Shown: one piece after another, positions 29,125-40,147 of the stretch
Numbering within the stretch: position 1 is the first letter of the stretch
Layout of the letters: each line of letters begins with the position of its first letter
NCBI RefSeq assembly: GCF_009727055.1
Contig: NC_052353.1
Span: 62,296,388 to 62,360,387, forward strand
Direction: 5' to 3'
DNA length: 64,000 nt
DNA from: Benincasa hispida
Taxonomy: Eukaryota > Streptophyta > Magnoliopsida > Cucurbitales > Cucurbitaceae
The notes under the pieces: model-generated
What the model was told of the DNA's origin: nothing
Database searches by the model: none
The model's input: the letters and a program-made list of their open reading frames with translations, nothing else
Translations under genes and position numbers: made by a program

Positions 29125-29396
29125 TAGGCTCTATTTGATAAATATTTTGTTTTTTATTTTTATTTTTGAAAATTAAGCTCATGGACACTACTTCCACCTC
29201 TAAATCTTTTCATTTGTTATCTACTTTTCATCTATGGTTTAAAAAACCAAAGCAAATTTTGAGCGAAAAAATAGCTTTTAAAAAGTTGTTTTTATTTTTC
29301 GAATTTAATTAAGAATTCAACCATTGTGATGCAAATTATGGTAAGAAATGTGGATTATATAGACTTAATTTCTAAAAACAAAAACAAAAAAAATAA
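29125..29396. repeat. MITE-like repeat, copy 1
   Basis: Begins around GGCTCTATTTGATAAATATT and ends around AAAAACAAAAAAAATAAAATGG, so the ends are roughly complementary. It aligns by eye with 29777-30060 in the same orientation (CCATCTCTAAAT/CCACCTCTAAAT, AACCAAAGCAAATTTT/AACCAAACCAAATTTT, GTGATGCAAATTATGG/AAGACACAAATCATGG). Family unknown; exact ends and target duplication not determined. Confidence 0.6.
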
Positions 29397-29776
29397 AATG
29401 GCTACGATACGAGAACTTAGAGTTTGAACTTTAAAATGTAATTATTTAAATCTTTAAAGTTTAAAATTTGTAACAATAATTTAATCCCATCGTGAAAATT
29501 TTTATTAGACTTAATTGTCAATTTTATTATATAACGACTCAGTTTTTATACTCTATAAAAAAAATCTTGAGTCTTAATCAATTTATAAACCTACACGTGT
29601 AAAAAAATTCATTATATCTTAATAGTATTTTTCACGACAAGGATTGAATCATTACAAAATTTAAAGCACAATTTTACAATGGCCAAGTAGATATTTATTA
29701 GGGTCTAGAGACTAACTTCTTATAAAATTGGAAATATGAAGACTACATAGTTACAAACTAAAGTTCAATAAGTAAG

Positions 29777-30060
29777 GGTCCATTTGATAATTATTTAGTT
29801 TTGGTTTTTAGTTTTTTAAAGTTTAACATATAAAGACTCATTCCATCTCTAAATTTATCAAATTTGTATCTATTTTTTACCAATATTTTAAAGAACCAAA
29901 CCAAATTTTACTAACTAAAAAATACTTTTAAAACTTATTTTTGTAATATTTTGGTAAGAATACAACTATTGTACTTGACTAAGACACAAATCATGGAAAA
30001 ATTGGAAGAAGATATACATAGTTTTAAAAAACAAAAAAAATAGAAAACGAACCGGTAAAA
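29777..30060. repeat. MITE-like repeat, copy 2
   Basis: Second diverged copy of the element at 29125-29396, beginning GGGTCCATTTGATAATTATT. It ends a few dozen bases before the 5' LTR of the large copia element. Confidence 0.6.
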
Positions 30061-30125
30061 AGTAGATAACAATGTTTGTTTTAAAAAGTTGGCTTATAAT
30101 TTAGTCTTATTATTGGATATTTGGG

Positions 30126-31002
30126 TGGTTGGATTTATAACTTTTCTAAGCCAGAGGTTCTGCAGATGTCTCAATTGAAGCCTTAATATCGAGTTGCAAC
30201 GTCAAAATTTTTTCCTACATAATATTTTCCTTAGCTGGAATTATTCGGATGTGATATTTAGTTCAATATTCCTTTTTGAAGCGCAACTTTTTATTCCAAA
30301 CGAGGACTTATTTCCTTTATTGGATTCGTTTATTTAAAATGAGCTTCGCAGACCTTTTAAGGTTGTCACCTTTGTTTAATTGAGCAAGACGGTTTTTGTA
30401 CTTTGGCCAAACTATTCTACATCGTGTTCTTGCTCGTTTGCTCACTATTCCGCTGTACATGTTCTCCATCCTTTCAGTGCAACACTTCAAAAAGTTTCAC
30501 GGTCTTAGGAGGAGCCTAAGACTCAACTTCAAATAATGGGCTTTCTATATTAAGAGGAACTAAGATTTGTCAGTAAAGGCAGTTCCCTAATTCTAGAGGA
30601 ATATAATCAAGTTGATAGGAGTCTCACATAATGTCGCGTGCCAAAATTCCAAATGCTAATATTAACATACTTAGAGGGAGCCTAAGTTCACTTCAGAGGG
30701 ACTTTCACATCTAGGGGAGCCTAGGTGACGTGTGAGTTGAGCATTACGTGAGCCACTGTAGTAGTTGATGTATTACATATAAGTTATATGTTGTAAAATG
30801 CTTAACTCTTTAATATTAATGGATTATCTTTCTTGGACACTCTGCCCACTAAACGTAGGTGTTTATCACAAAACTGGGTTACCAATTGCTCTATGCTTTT
30901 ACTTATTTACTTGTTGTTGGTATTTTTGTTGTTATAGTTGTTGTAGTATTTTCTGTTTAACATCCACATATTGAGTGATGAGTCATCCTATCGTCTTTTT
31001 CA
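30126..31002 (+). repeat. 5' LTR of the Sirevirus-like element
   Basis: Starts TGGTTGGA (the right LTR has TGTTGGAGATTT, so the left end looks shortened) and ends CTTTTTCA. It aligns along its length with 39236-40147. Short palindromes with the core CTTAGG...CCTAAG occur several times, for example arms GTCTTAGG/CCTAAGAC at 30502-30522 and ACTTAG/CTAAGT at 30669-30687. Confidence 0.85.
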
Positions 31003-31004
31003 TT

Positions 31005-31016
31005 TGGTATCATAGT
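31005..31016 (+). other. Primer-binding site (initiator tRNA-Met type)
   Basis: TGGTATCATAGT starts two bases after the 5' LTR. The usual plant copia primer site complementary to initiator tRNA-Met is TGGTATCAGAGC, so the first eight bases match and the remainder has changed. Confidence 0.75.
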
Positions 31017-31045
31017 GGGTCACTTTTATCTTAGGTACTTCAATC

Positions 31046-32720
31046 ATGGACAAAATCAATGAGGGGGGCTCTACCACTCGTCCTCTTCTTCTTGATGGAA
31101 CAAACTATTCGTATTGGAAAGCTCAAACGACTGCCTTTTTGAAGTCGATTAAAGAAAAACTTGGAAGGTGTTGTATCTAGATGGACACATCCTACCATCA
31201 AAATTAATGATAGGAAGGAAATCTTGAAGCCAGAGGCTCAGTGTTCTTGTCTGGAGATGAAGATGAACCTTCTTTAAAAAATTCACGTCCCTTGAATGCC
31301 ATGTGTAGATCGCAACATATTTTAATTAATTAGTACTTGTGTCTCAGCTAAGAAGGCATGGGATATCTTATTTGTTGCTCATAAGAGAACGTCTAAAGTA
31401 AAGATGTTCAGGCTAAAGTTAGTGACATCGAAGTTTGAGCATCTAAGAATGCACGATGAAGAATCCATTACTGAATTCAACATATATTTGCTAGATATTG
31501 CAAATCAGTTGTTTGCTGTTGGAAAGAAGATTTCAGAAGAAAAACTTGTCCGAAAGGTATTTATATCTCTACCCAAGAGATTTGACATGAAAGTCACCAC
31601 CATTGAGGAAGCTCAAGACATGACAAAGTTGAGAGTAAATGAATCAATTGGCTTCTTACTCACTTTTTAAATGCCCCTTGATGGGAAAATCGAAAAGAAA
31701 AATAGAAGAATTTCTCTTCGATTCGTTGTTAAAGAAGAGTCGATTAATGACAATTGAGAATCAGAAGGCTATCTTGCTGAATCGATTGCATTGCTTTCAA
31801 AACAGTATAACCGTGTGCTCAAACATTTCGATAAGCTCTTACAGTAACAACAAGTATGGAGGCTCTACTCCCCCCCCAATCAATTCAGCTATCATAATCG
31901 TAAAAAGAAAACTAACAAGTCAGGTAATCCACTCTTTCATAAGGAAGAAAACTTTAAACATAGATAGTGTGGTGAATATGGTCGTATTCAAGCTAAATGT
32001 CCCACTTTTCTGAAGAGACAGAGCAAAGGCTATGTATTAACTTTGTCTGATACTGAATCTCAAAATAGCAGTGACTCAGAGGATGATGTCAAAGCGTTTG
32101 TTAGCAACATCTATTCGGACACCTCATCATGTGATATTTATGAATATGATGTGTATACAAAAAAATTATCATGATATTGCAGGATTTAAGTCTACAAATA
32201 TCTCTCATCATGCTCTTTTTCTAAAATGGCAAGATGATCAGAAAGCCTTTGATGTGCAAAAAGTAAGAATTACGATATTGATAGCTGATAATCACAGACT
32301 TATGTTTATTATTGTAGATTTGAAGCGTGAACTCTCTCAAGTTAAAGATGAAAAGGATTCGGTATGCAAGAATGTTAGAATGTTGAACACTGGTAGTGAG
32401 TCTTTGAAAAAAAAATTTGACAGAAGGAAAAACTACTAGTGATAACTCCCGCTTGACTTTTCTAAAAGAGGAACTCAACATTATAATCAATCCAAACTAA
32501 AATAGAAACAAATGATTGAGTTTGTTAGAGCTGAAGATCCAGAGTCTTGTGGCTTTACAGATACATCTACCAACAACGTTGTATTGAAAGATAATCACTT
32601 GACTAGACCAAGATCGATTTGTTACTATTGTGGAAAGGTAAGGCACAAACGTCATTTTTGCTATCAATTACTGAAGATTCTTTACAGACTCCTCCTATTC
32701 CAAAAGTGCTCTATATTTCT
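31046..32720 (+). pseudogene. gag of the Sirevirus-like element (broken)
   Basis: Starts MDKINEGGSTTRPLLLDG at 31046, the usual N-terminus of plant copia Gag, then TNYSYWKAQTTAFLKS. After frameshifts, 31404-31670 gives the UBN2-type block FRLKLVTSKFEHLRMHDEES. At about 32620-32662 the zinc knuckle CYYCGKVRHKRHFC has perfect C-x2-C-x4-H-x4-C spacing. In a working element this would bind packaged RNA. Several stops and shifts make it non-functional. Confidence 0.82.
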
Positions 32721-32829
32721 CACATAACCATTATAAAAAATAGGCAAGAGTCAAACAGGTGTGGAGAGAAAAATCTTTAGAACAAATATAATATGGTTTT
32801 GACTTCACTTAGATCCTCTACTAAAGGTG

Positions 32830-34754
32830 ACTAGTATTTTGATAGTGGAAGCTCTAGACATATGACTGGTGAAAAAAGCTATTTGTCTGATCTCAAATCT
32901 GTCAGTTCCAAAAGGTCATATTTGGTGATGGTGCTTGTGGAAAAATCACCGGGAGAGGAAAACTAAATTATCTGGGTATTACTCCATTGAAAGATGTAAT
33001 GTTGGTTGAAGGACTTACTACCAATCTTATTAGCATTAGCTAGCTCTGCGACCAAGGACTAAATGTAAGCTTTACCAAAGACAAATGTGTTATCACATAC
33101 GATGTCAAAACTCTCATTATGACAGGTTTGCATTCTTTTGATTATTGTTATCTATGGAGTTTTGATCATACTTCGCAGGTTTGTTATCTCTCTAGACAAG
33201 ATGAAATGAGCCTATGACAAAAACGTCCTTGGCATGTAAGCATGAAGACTATTCAGAAGGCTCTTATAACTAATGCTAGAATTATATGTTGAGATTGTCG
33301 ATCTAATAAACAAACTCATACTTCTCGCAAGCAATCAGACCACTCAAGCTCTTCCCCCGTTCTGAAACTTCTTCATATGTATCTGATGAGATTCATGCAA
33401 TCTAGAATAGTTGTTGTGGATGACTTCTCCAGATACACCTGGGTGCGTTTCCTTAATGAAAAATTAGAAACATTTTCTATTTTTTGTGCTCTCTGTCTTC
33501 TACAATATGAGAAAGATCTAAATGCGATAAATATTCAAAGTTATCACAGTAGGGAGTTTGAAAAACTCTCAATTTACGTAGTTCTATCAAACTGCTGGAA
33601 TTCACCATGAGTTTTCAGCTTCTATTACACCACAACATAACGAAACTGTGGAAAGGAAAAAACAAAACTCTTCAGGAGATGGCTCGTGTGATGATACATG
33701 CATAGCATCGACCATTTCACTTATGGGCAAAAGCACCAAACATGACTTGTCATATACATAACAGAATTGTCTTATGGCCAAGAACTTCAATGACCTTTTA
33801 TGAAATATAGAGAGGTAGAAAAACTAATGTGAAATACTTTCATGTCTTCAGGAGTGTTTGTTACATTTTTGTTGATAGAGAGACTATAAGAAAATGGGAT
33901 TCCAAGTCTAATGAAGGATATTTCTTGGATATTCCACAAATAGTCGAGCTTACCTTGTCTGCAACAAACAAACTTGTAAAGGAGTCTATTAACGTTGTAA
34001 TTGATGATGATGTTGCATCCCCCGGTTCTTCTTATTTTGAAGAAAAAGATCTCAATAACATTCCAGTTGGTAATAGTAATATGCCTAAAATCTCGTCAGA
34101 CATGTCGTCATACATGATTTCATAAATTCTAGTGGAAATTACTCAGAATACCTCCGAGTAGGCAGGGCTAGTAACAACCTTCCAGCAGGGTTGGTGAAAA
34201 TCATCCCCGTAATAACATTACTGGGGACATTAATGATGAAATGAGGACCAGAATATAGAATAAAAAATCAATTACCTTGACATGATCAACAATATTTGCT
34301 TCACTTCCTCTGCTGAACCAAAAACTGTTAAAGAAAATCTTTAAGATGAATGTTGGGTGAATGCATGCAAGAAGAGCTCGGACAATTTGTGAGGAATGAC
34401 ATCTGGACTCTTGTCCCCAAGCCTGAATCTGTGAACGTTATTGGCACTAAATAGATTTTTTTTAAAAAAATAAGACCGACAAGAATGGAAACGTGACCAG
34501 AAATAAAGCCATATGAATGGCTCAAGGATATACATAAGTTGAAGGCATAGATTTTGATGAAACATTCGCTTTTATTGTAAGATTAGAAGCCATCAGATTC
34601 TTGCTCGGCGTTACTTGTCTTTTAAAGTTTAAATTATATCATATGGATGTGGAAAGTTCCTTCTTGAATGGATTTCTAAATGAGGAAGTATATGTTGCTC
34701 AACTTAAAGGATTTGTGGATCATTCTCACCCTGAGCATGTGCATAAACTCAACA
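32830..34754 (+). pseudogene. pol: protease/integrase/reverse transcriptase fragments
   Basis: Order and motifs are those of Ty1/copia. A protease-linked block is near 32840 (DSGSSRHMTG-like), LNYLGITPLKDVMLVEGLTT is near 32970, the integrase core VVVDDFSRYTWVRFL is at about 33405-33460, and the pre-RT block YFHVFRSVCYIFVDRETI is at 33829. The reverse-transcriptase start includes LGQFVRNDIWTLVPKPE near 34375-34430, and ending KLYHMDVESSFLNGFLNEEV near 34640-34690. It stops at HKLNM, where foreign sequence begins at 34755. Many stops interrupt it. Confidence 0.85.
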
Positions 34755-37700
34755 TGTAACATCTCGAATTTTTTAGGTAATTTTCATTAAATTATCTTGA
34801 AATATTTGGGCTTTATTTTGATAAATTGAAGCTAAAATTTTAATTTGGGAGGTAAGTTAATTAATTTAAAAGGTACTGTTAAAGAATTTGAATTTGAATT
34901 CAATTTAATAGAAATTGGATTAATTTACCTGGGGAAAATGTGATTTAAAATGATTAAATATCGGGAATGATGTAATTTATCTCAACTATTGGATTGTATG
35001 ATTTCTTTAATTTTTGTTTTGAAACAAAAATTAAGTTAATTAGTTTGAGATTAATTTGATAAGAGATTTGGAATTTTTGGATTATTTTGGATAAAGATTT
35101 GAAAATAAAGAAATGAAAAAGAATTAGAATTTTGGTAATTGAAAAGAATTTGAAACTTAAAAATGAAAATGGAAAATTGTGGTTTTAAATTTCATCCTCA
35201 AATATGGAGTTTGGATCCAAAATAGAGAATATAATTATTTTAAATTGAGTTGATAAGAGAGATTTAGATTTAACTTAAATTAATTAGATTGTGGAATTTT
35301 TAATTTAGTTACATTGTGAACTTTCTAATTCAATTAGAACATAGATTCCCAAATTAATTAAATTATGGATTTTTCTAATTAATTAAAATATGAATTTCAT
35401 AACTAAAGAAAATATATTATTCAAAAAGGAAATTCAAGCTATCTACTACTTTATTATTGATTTTCTAAAAAAAAAAATTACTAAATGGATAAAGTGTCAA
35501 GTTCAAAAAGGAAATCTAATCAATTTGTTACTTTAATTAATCTAATCTAATATATACAGGTCTATAAGGTTCCCTATGTAGCTCAACAATGATTTAATTG
35601 AGAATTATTTTTGGATTAATTTGAAATGTTCAAATTAATTGAGGAAAATAATTATATATGATATAATTAATTAATTAATTATATATGATATAATTAATTA
35701 ATTAATTATATATGAGATATAATTAATATAATGTATTTGATACGTTATAATATAAGGTAATATGAGAGGAATTTGAATATGATTCAAATACTAATTATAT
35801 GAATGAGATTCATATGATTTATATTAAATACCATAAATAAGTTGAGATGAATTAAATATTTGAATATGATTTAAATATTAATTATATGATGAGATTCATA
35901 TAAGTGAATTGAATTTAAATGTGATTTATTTAAATGCCATGTATTGTTAAGAGAAAATACATCTATAGGATATATTATATTCGATACAATACGTAACTAT
36001 AGATTATGTGTTATATAGGATATAACATATAGTTTATATACATATAATAAGGTTGTTATTATATGTATAATTATTAATTTAATTTTATTAGATTAATATT
36101 TATTAATTAAAGTGAGGGAGTTGCAATTTCCTTTCCCATTAAATTCTCTTAGTCATATACGTGGGTCGAGTGAGAAAACATGAGTTGGTGTTTATTCATC
36201 TTCTTCCAAAAACTCTTTGAGAGAAAGAGTTTTCTCTAGAAAAAAAAAATCTCAGAGAAGAAAAGTTTTTCTCCCCCATTTCTTCCTCTCCATCTCCCTT
36301 CCCTCTTCTAAGGATTCAATAAAAGCCCACAACTCTTGCTTGGGTATCCCATTTGGAGAAGGAGATCCGTTCGTGATTTGTTCGAGTGATTCTTGAAGAA
36401 AGTGTTCTTTAAAGGTAATAGTTTATGAAACCTTAAGTTTTCCTTTATTTATTGCATGTTATGATTTATGTAAATGCTTATCTTATTTTTGTTTTACTTT
36501 AAAACTTATATTCAACGAAAAATGAAAATTGGGTCGATCTTGGTTCCGCTCAAGAATCTCTCATCGATTAGAGTTCCTTCAATCTCAACCTCTCACTGCC
36601 CAAGAGGTGTTAGATTATAGTTGAACTATAAACTTTTTGCTCATTAGAGAATTAATGATACTTAAGAGTTAGATGTAACTGCAGGGGTAAAATGATATTT
36701 TGACCCAACTACGGTTATGAGCATCTGTGAAGGGTCATCGCTCTGCTGATTATTCATGGACACAGAAATATATCTACAATGCGAGTAGTGTAGCTATCGA
36801 TCATTAGTGCAGTGATCGATAGTTAATGAATATTGATTAGTTGGATTAAAAGGGTTTAATCAATTAATCTCCTATCATTATATGGTCTATAAGGTCCCAT
36901 TATTAGTTCACTAAAGATAGTAATGGAAAGTGATTTAAATTGTTCAAATCAAATGAGAGAATTTTATATTAATGAGATTAATATATATTGGTTAATTATA
37001 TATATGATCTACAATCAAAATTATGTAAGAGAGATTTACTTGAATTAAATTCAAATATTAGATTCATATGCATTGGATTCATAAAGAGATGCATACATAT
37101 AAATATGTGATATTTATATCTTAATTAACTTCATATTAAATATCATTTTATTGATTAATCAATGGTTAATTAATTGATTAATAAATTATGGAGATTGAAG
37201 GTTGGTATAAATATATGATATTTATGACGATCAATTAAATGTATTAAATAAGATTTAATATATGGTCGTTTAATTAATGTGCAAATTAATTAAATTAAGG
37301 TTTTTAATTAATTAGCACTAAGATACAAAGGGAAATACTTGGAGAAGGGGTTAACCCTTCTCCATGTAAAAATATCATTATAGCCCATTTAAGGTATTTT
37401 TTTGATAGCCTCAAAGCCTCTAACTTCTCTCTGAAAATTCTCTACCATTTTTCTCCTCAAAAGTTTTTGGAAACCATTATTTAAAGTTTTTTAGAATCCT
37501 AAAGTATAGCAAGGTAACTTTGTTAGTGGTGTCCTTCTTCATTGGAGAAGTTTAAGGTCGTTGATAATGGAGGAAGAAGAAAGCTAGAAAAATCAACAAA
37601 GATGAGTTTCGATTTCTTAGTTTTTTCCTCTTTTCTAGCATGTTCATAGTTTTATTTGAATGTTTATCCTACAAATGCATGTTTTATTTTACTATTTTTG

Positions 37701-37790
37701 TTTCCATAAAAATCAAATGTCTAAACACAAGGCATTCACATGCTTTTGCGAGAATTGATTCTTTCAGTTTGAGACATTTGATAATGATTC
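34755..37790 (+). repeat. LTR-like insertion block (copies B1 and B2)
   Basis: Starts TGTAACATCTCG exactly where the reverse transcriptase breaks. Two tandem related pieces can be seen: B1 (about 34755-36600) and B2 (about 36600-37790). Each carries the family's GGTCTATAAGGT(T)CCC block (35560 and 36885). B2 also shares GACCCAACTACGGTTATGAG and ATATATCTACAATGCGAGTA with copies A and C. An AATTATATATGATATAATTA unit is repeated three times near 35645-35720. The right edge and the target duplication could not be fixed; no coding content was recognised. Confidence 0.6.
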
Positions 37791-37799
37791 TTGGCACAA

Positions 37800-38920
37800 T
37801 GCTTCCGAGGAAGCCTCTGACTGAGGTTTCAAGAGCAACTCATACACAGAATTTACAGGCTATATTCGGGTCACCAGGGCCACGACTCATACCAAAAGAG
37901 AACAACCATCTGTGACTAACGTTTCTGCTGTGCCTTTAGATGGAATCTATTTTCAAACTAAAGAGAGTGCAAGTCTGTGGAAGTATGTCGTCAAACGTAA
38001 TATATCAGATGAGAAATAATTATATGATCATTCTCAATAATGTATTAAGTTTATGGAATTGAATCGAACTGCTGGTCTTGAAAGAATTGTTTTGAACTTG
38101 AAGCATTACTATTTTCAACTAGTATGTGAATTCATTGTGAATGTTCCTTCAAAATTTGCAGATTCAGCTAGTTCATATTTTCATATAACACACATTCAGT
38201 GACATGCATTTGTCTCATCCGTTGCTGTGATCAACCAATTTATTTGACATAATGTGCTTGAAAATGTGAGAGAAGGACGTCATTCTCTAAGAGATTTGGT
38301 GTTTAAGTTGACTGGGGGAGCTCATTGTACTTGGCCACAAAAGGGTCAACTGTCTACAACTAATTTGAATGTTAAATATGCCCTTCTACGTAGGATTGGA
38401 ATTTATAATTGGTGTCCTTCTTCACACAAATCTGGTTTGTCCATTACTCTCGTTACCTTGATGTATCGGATTGGAATTAGAGCACAATTCAATTATGGTG
38501 TGTTTGTCATCAACCAGATTAAACGTTACATTGGGTCCACAGTTATGAAATTTCCTATTCGTTTTCCTCGCCTTATCAGTGGTATCCTATTGTCTCAAGA
38601 GCATGATCTCCTCACTACTTCAGATGTTGTTGGTCTATCTCCAAGTCTCTTATCCATTAATCCTAAAATTCTTCAGAGTCACCATGTTCCTCATCTGGAC
38701 ACTACCACGACACCTTATCATCTCGATGACTCAAGTCGAGCTTTAATAGTTTATTCGTTTGGTGGTCGTATTCTTCAAACGCTTTCCACTGAATCTCGCG
38801 ATCTCTAGTCATTAGTGCGCCAACTCTAGGAGAGAAAGATTGAAGTGGATAGGGTTTTACTGATCGTGCGGTCTGTTTTATCTAAGGATGCGAGTGCTTC
38901 CTCTACTCAACCACAGAGTT
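37800..38920 (+). pseudogene. Envelope-like / plant transposon-protein ORF (broken)
   Basis: The longest open stretch is 38254-38808 (184 residues), and related sequence in other frames begins near 37880. Recognisable blocks are PSVTNVSAVPLDGIYFQTKE, LICEFIVNVPS-like text near 38115, LTGGAHCTWPQKGQLSTTNL, and YALLRRIGIYNWCPSSHKSG. These match the 'putative plant transposon protein' domain seen in the third ORF of cucurbit and legume Sirevirus-like elements. A heptad-like tail (RQLQERKIEVDRVLL) follows. Its role is unknown in this family. Stops and shifts show decay. Confidence 0.7.
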
Positions 38921-39223
38921 GATGTCTTAGAGTGTTTTTTTTTTCCAACCATAAAGGGGGAGTGATGATTAGTTTTGGTTTGTGGTTTGATTGTAAGTTT
39001 TGTTCGTGGTTTGGTGGTTAGTTTCAGTTGGTTGTGTTTGAAGGTTCCATTTCTGTTCATGTTTGTGGGTTGTTCTATTTTTGCTGTGGGGACTGATATG
39101 TTTTGTCTTTTTTTGTGTTGTACCGTTGATATTGTTATTTTTTGTCAAGCCTTTCTTTCAAACATCTGTACTTATTGTTGAATGACAATTGTTTTCTTGT
39201 TATATCTAAAAAAATTATAAGCC

Positions 39224-39235
39224 AAAGGGAGAGTT
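39224..39235 (+). other. Polypurine tract
   Basis: AAAGGGAGAGTT lies directly before the TGTTGGAG start of the 3' LTR, the expected site for plus-strand priming. Confidence 0.7.
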
Positions 39236-40147
39236 TGTTGGAGATTTAAGTTATTTACTTTATAATTTTTCTAAGGCAGTTTCTATGCAAATGTCTCATT
39301 TGAAGCCTTAACATCTAGTTGTGACATCAGAATTTTTTCTTGCTGAATATTTTCCTTATATGGAATTATCCGAATATGATATTTAGTTTGATATGTTGCT
39401 ATTTGAAACATGGCCTTTTATTCCAAATGAGGACTTATTTCCTTTATTGGATTCGTTTATTTAAAGTGACTTTTGTAGATCTTTTAGGGTTTCCTCATTC
39501 GTTTACTTGAGTAAAAAGATTTCTATACTTCAATCAAACTATTCTACTTGCTTGTTTGCTCACTATTTCACTGTGCATGCTCTTCATTCATTGAGTGCAA
39601 CATTTCGAAGAGTTTCTTGATCTTAGGGTGAGCCTAAACTATTGTTGCCAAATAATGGATTCTTAGTCTTGGGTGGAGCCTAAGACTCAACTTCAGAGAA
39701 AGAGTTCTCTATCTTAGGAGAACCTAAGATTTGTCAGTGAATAGAGTTCACTGATTCTAGAGGAAGATAATCAAGTTGAGAGGAGTTTAACACACTGTTG
39801 GGTGTCGAAGTGTTAGACGCTAATATTAACATACTTATGGGGAGCCTAAGTTTAGTTGAGAGGGAGTCTCACATCTAGGGGGAGCCTAGGTGAAGTGTGA
39901 GTTAAGCTCTACGTGAGTCTCTGTAGTAGTTGGTGTATTACAGATAAGTACTACGTTGTAAACTGTTTAAATCTTTAATATTAGTGGATTATCTTTCATG
40001 GACACTCTACCCTTCAGACGTAGGTCTTTATCACTGAACTAAGTTACCAACTACTTGTTGTTGGTATTTTTGTTGTTACAGTTGTTGTCAATATTTTCTG
40101 TTTAACATTCGCTTATCGAGTGACGAGTCATCATATTGCCTTTTTCA
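39236..40147 (+). repeat. 3' LTR of the Sirevirus-like element
   Basis: 912 bp, TGTTGGAG...CTTTTTCA. It aligns with the 5' LTR with many substitutions and small indels, so the insertion is old. It contains the palindromes ATCTTAGG/CCTAAGAT (39711-39730), TTAGG/CCTAA (39622-39637) and CTAGG/CCTAG near 39875. Confidence 0.86.

Larger units (their letters stand above)
30126..40147 (+). mobile_element. Sirevirus-like Ty1/copia element with nested insertion
   Basis: Two diverged direct repeats (30126-31002 and 39236-40147) flank about 8.2 kb containing a tRNA-Met primer site, gag, integrase, reverse transcriptase, an envelope-like ORF and a polypurine tract, all on the plus strand. The extra ORF between pol and the 3' LTR and palindrome arrays in the LTRs are hallmarks of the Sirevirus genus. 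All ORFs carry stops or frameshifts, and about 3 kb of foreign LTR-like sequence (34755 to about 37790) replaces the end of reverse transcriptase and the RNase H region. No target duplication is visible, perhaps because the 5' end of the left LTR has decayed. Confidence 0.88.
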
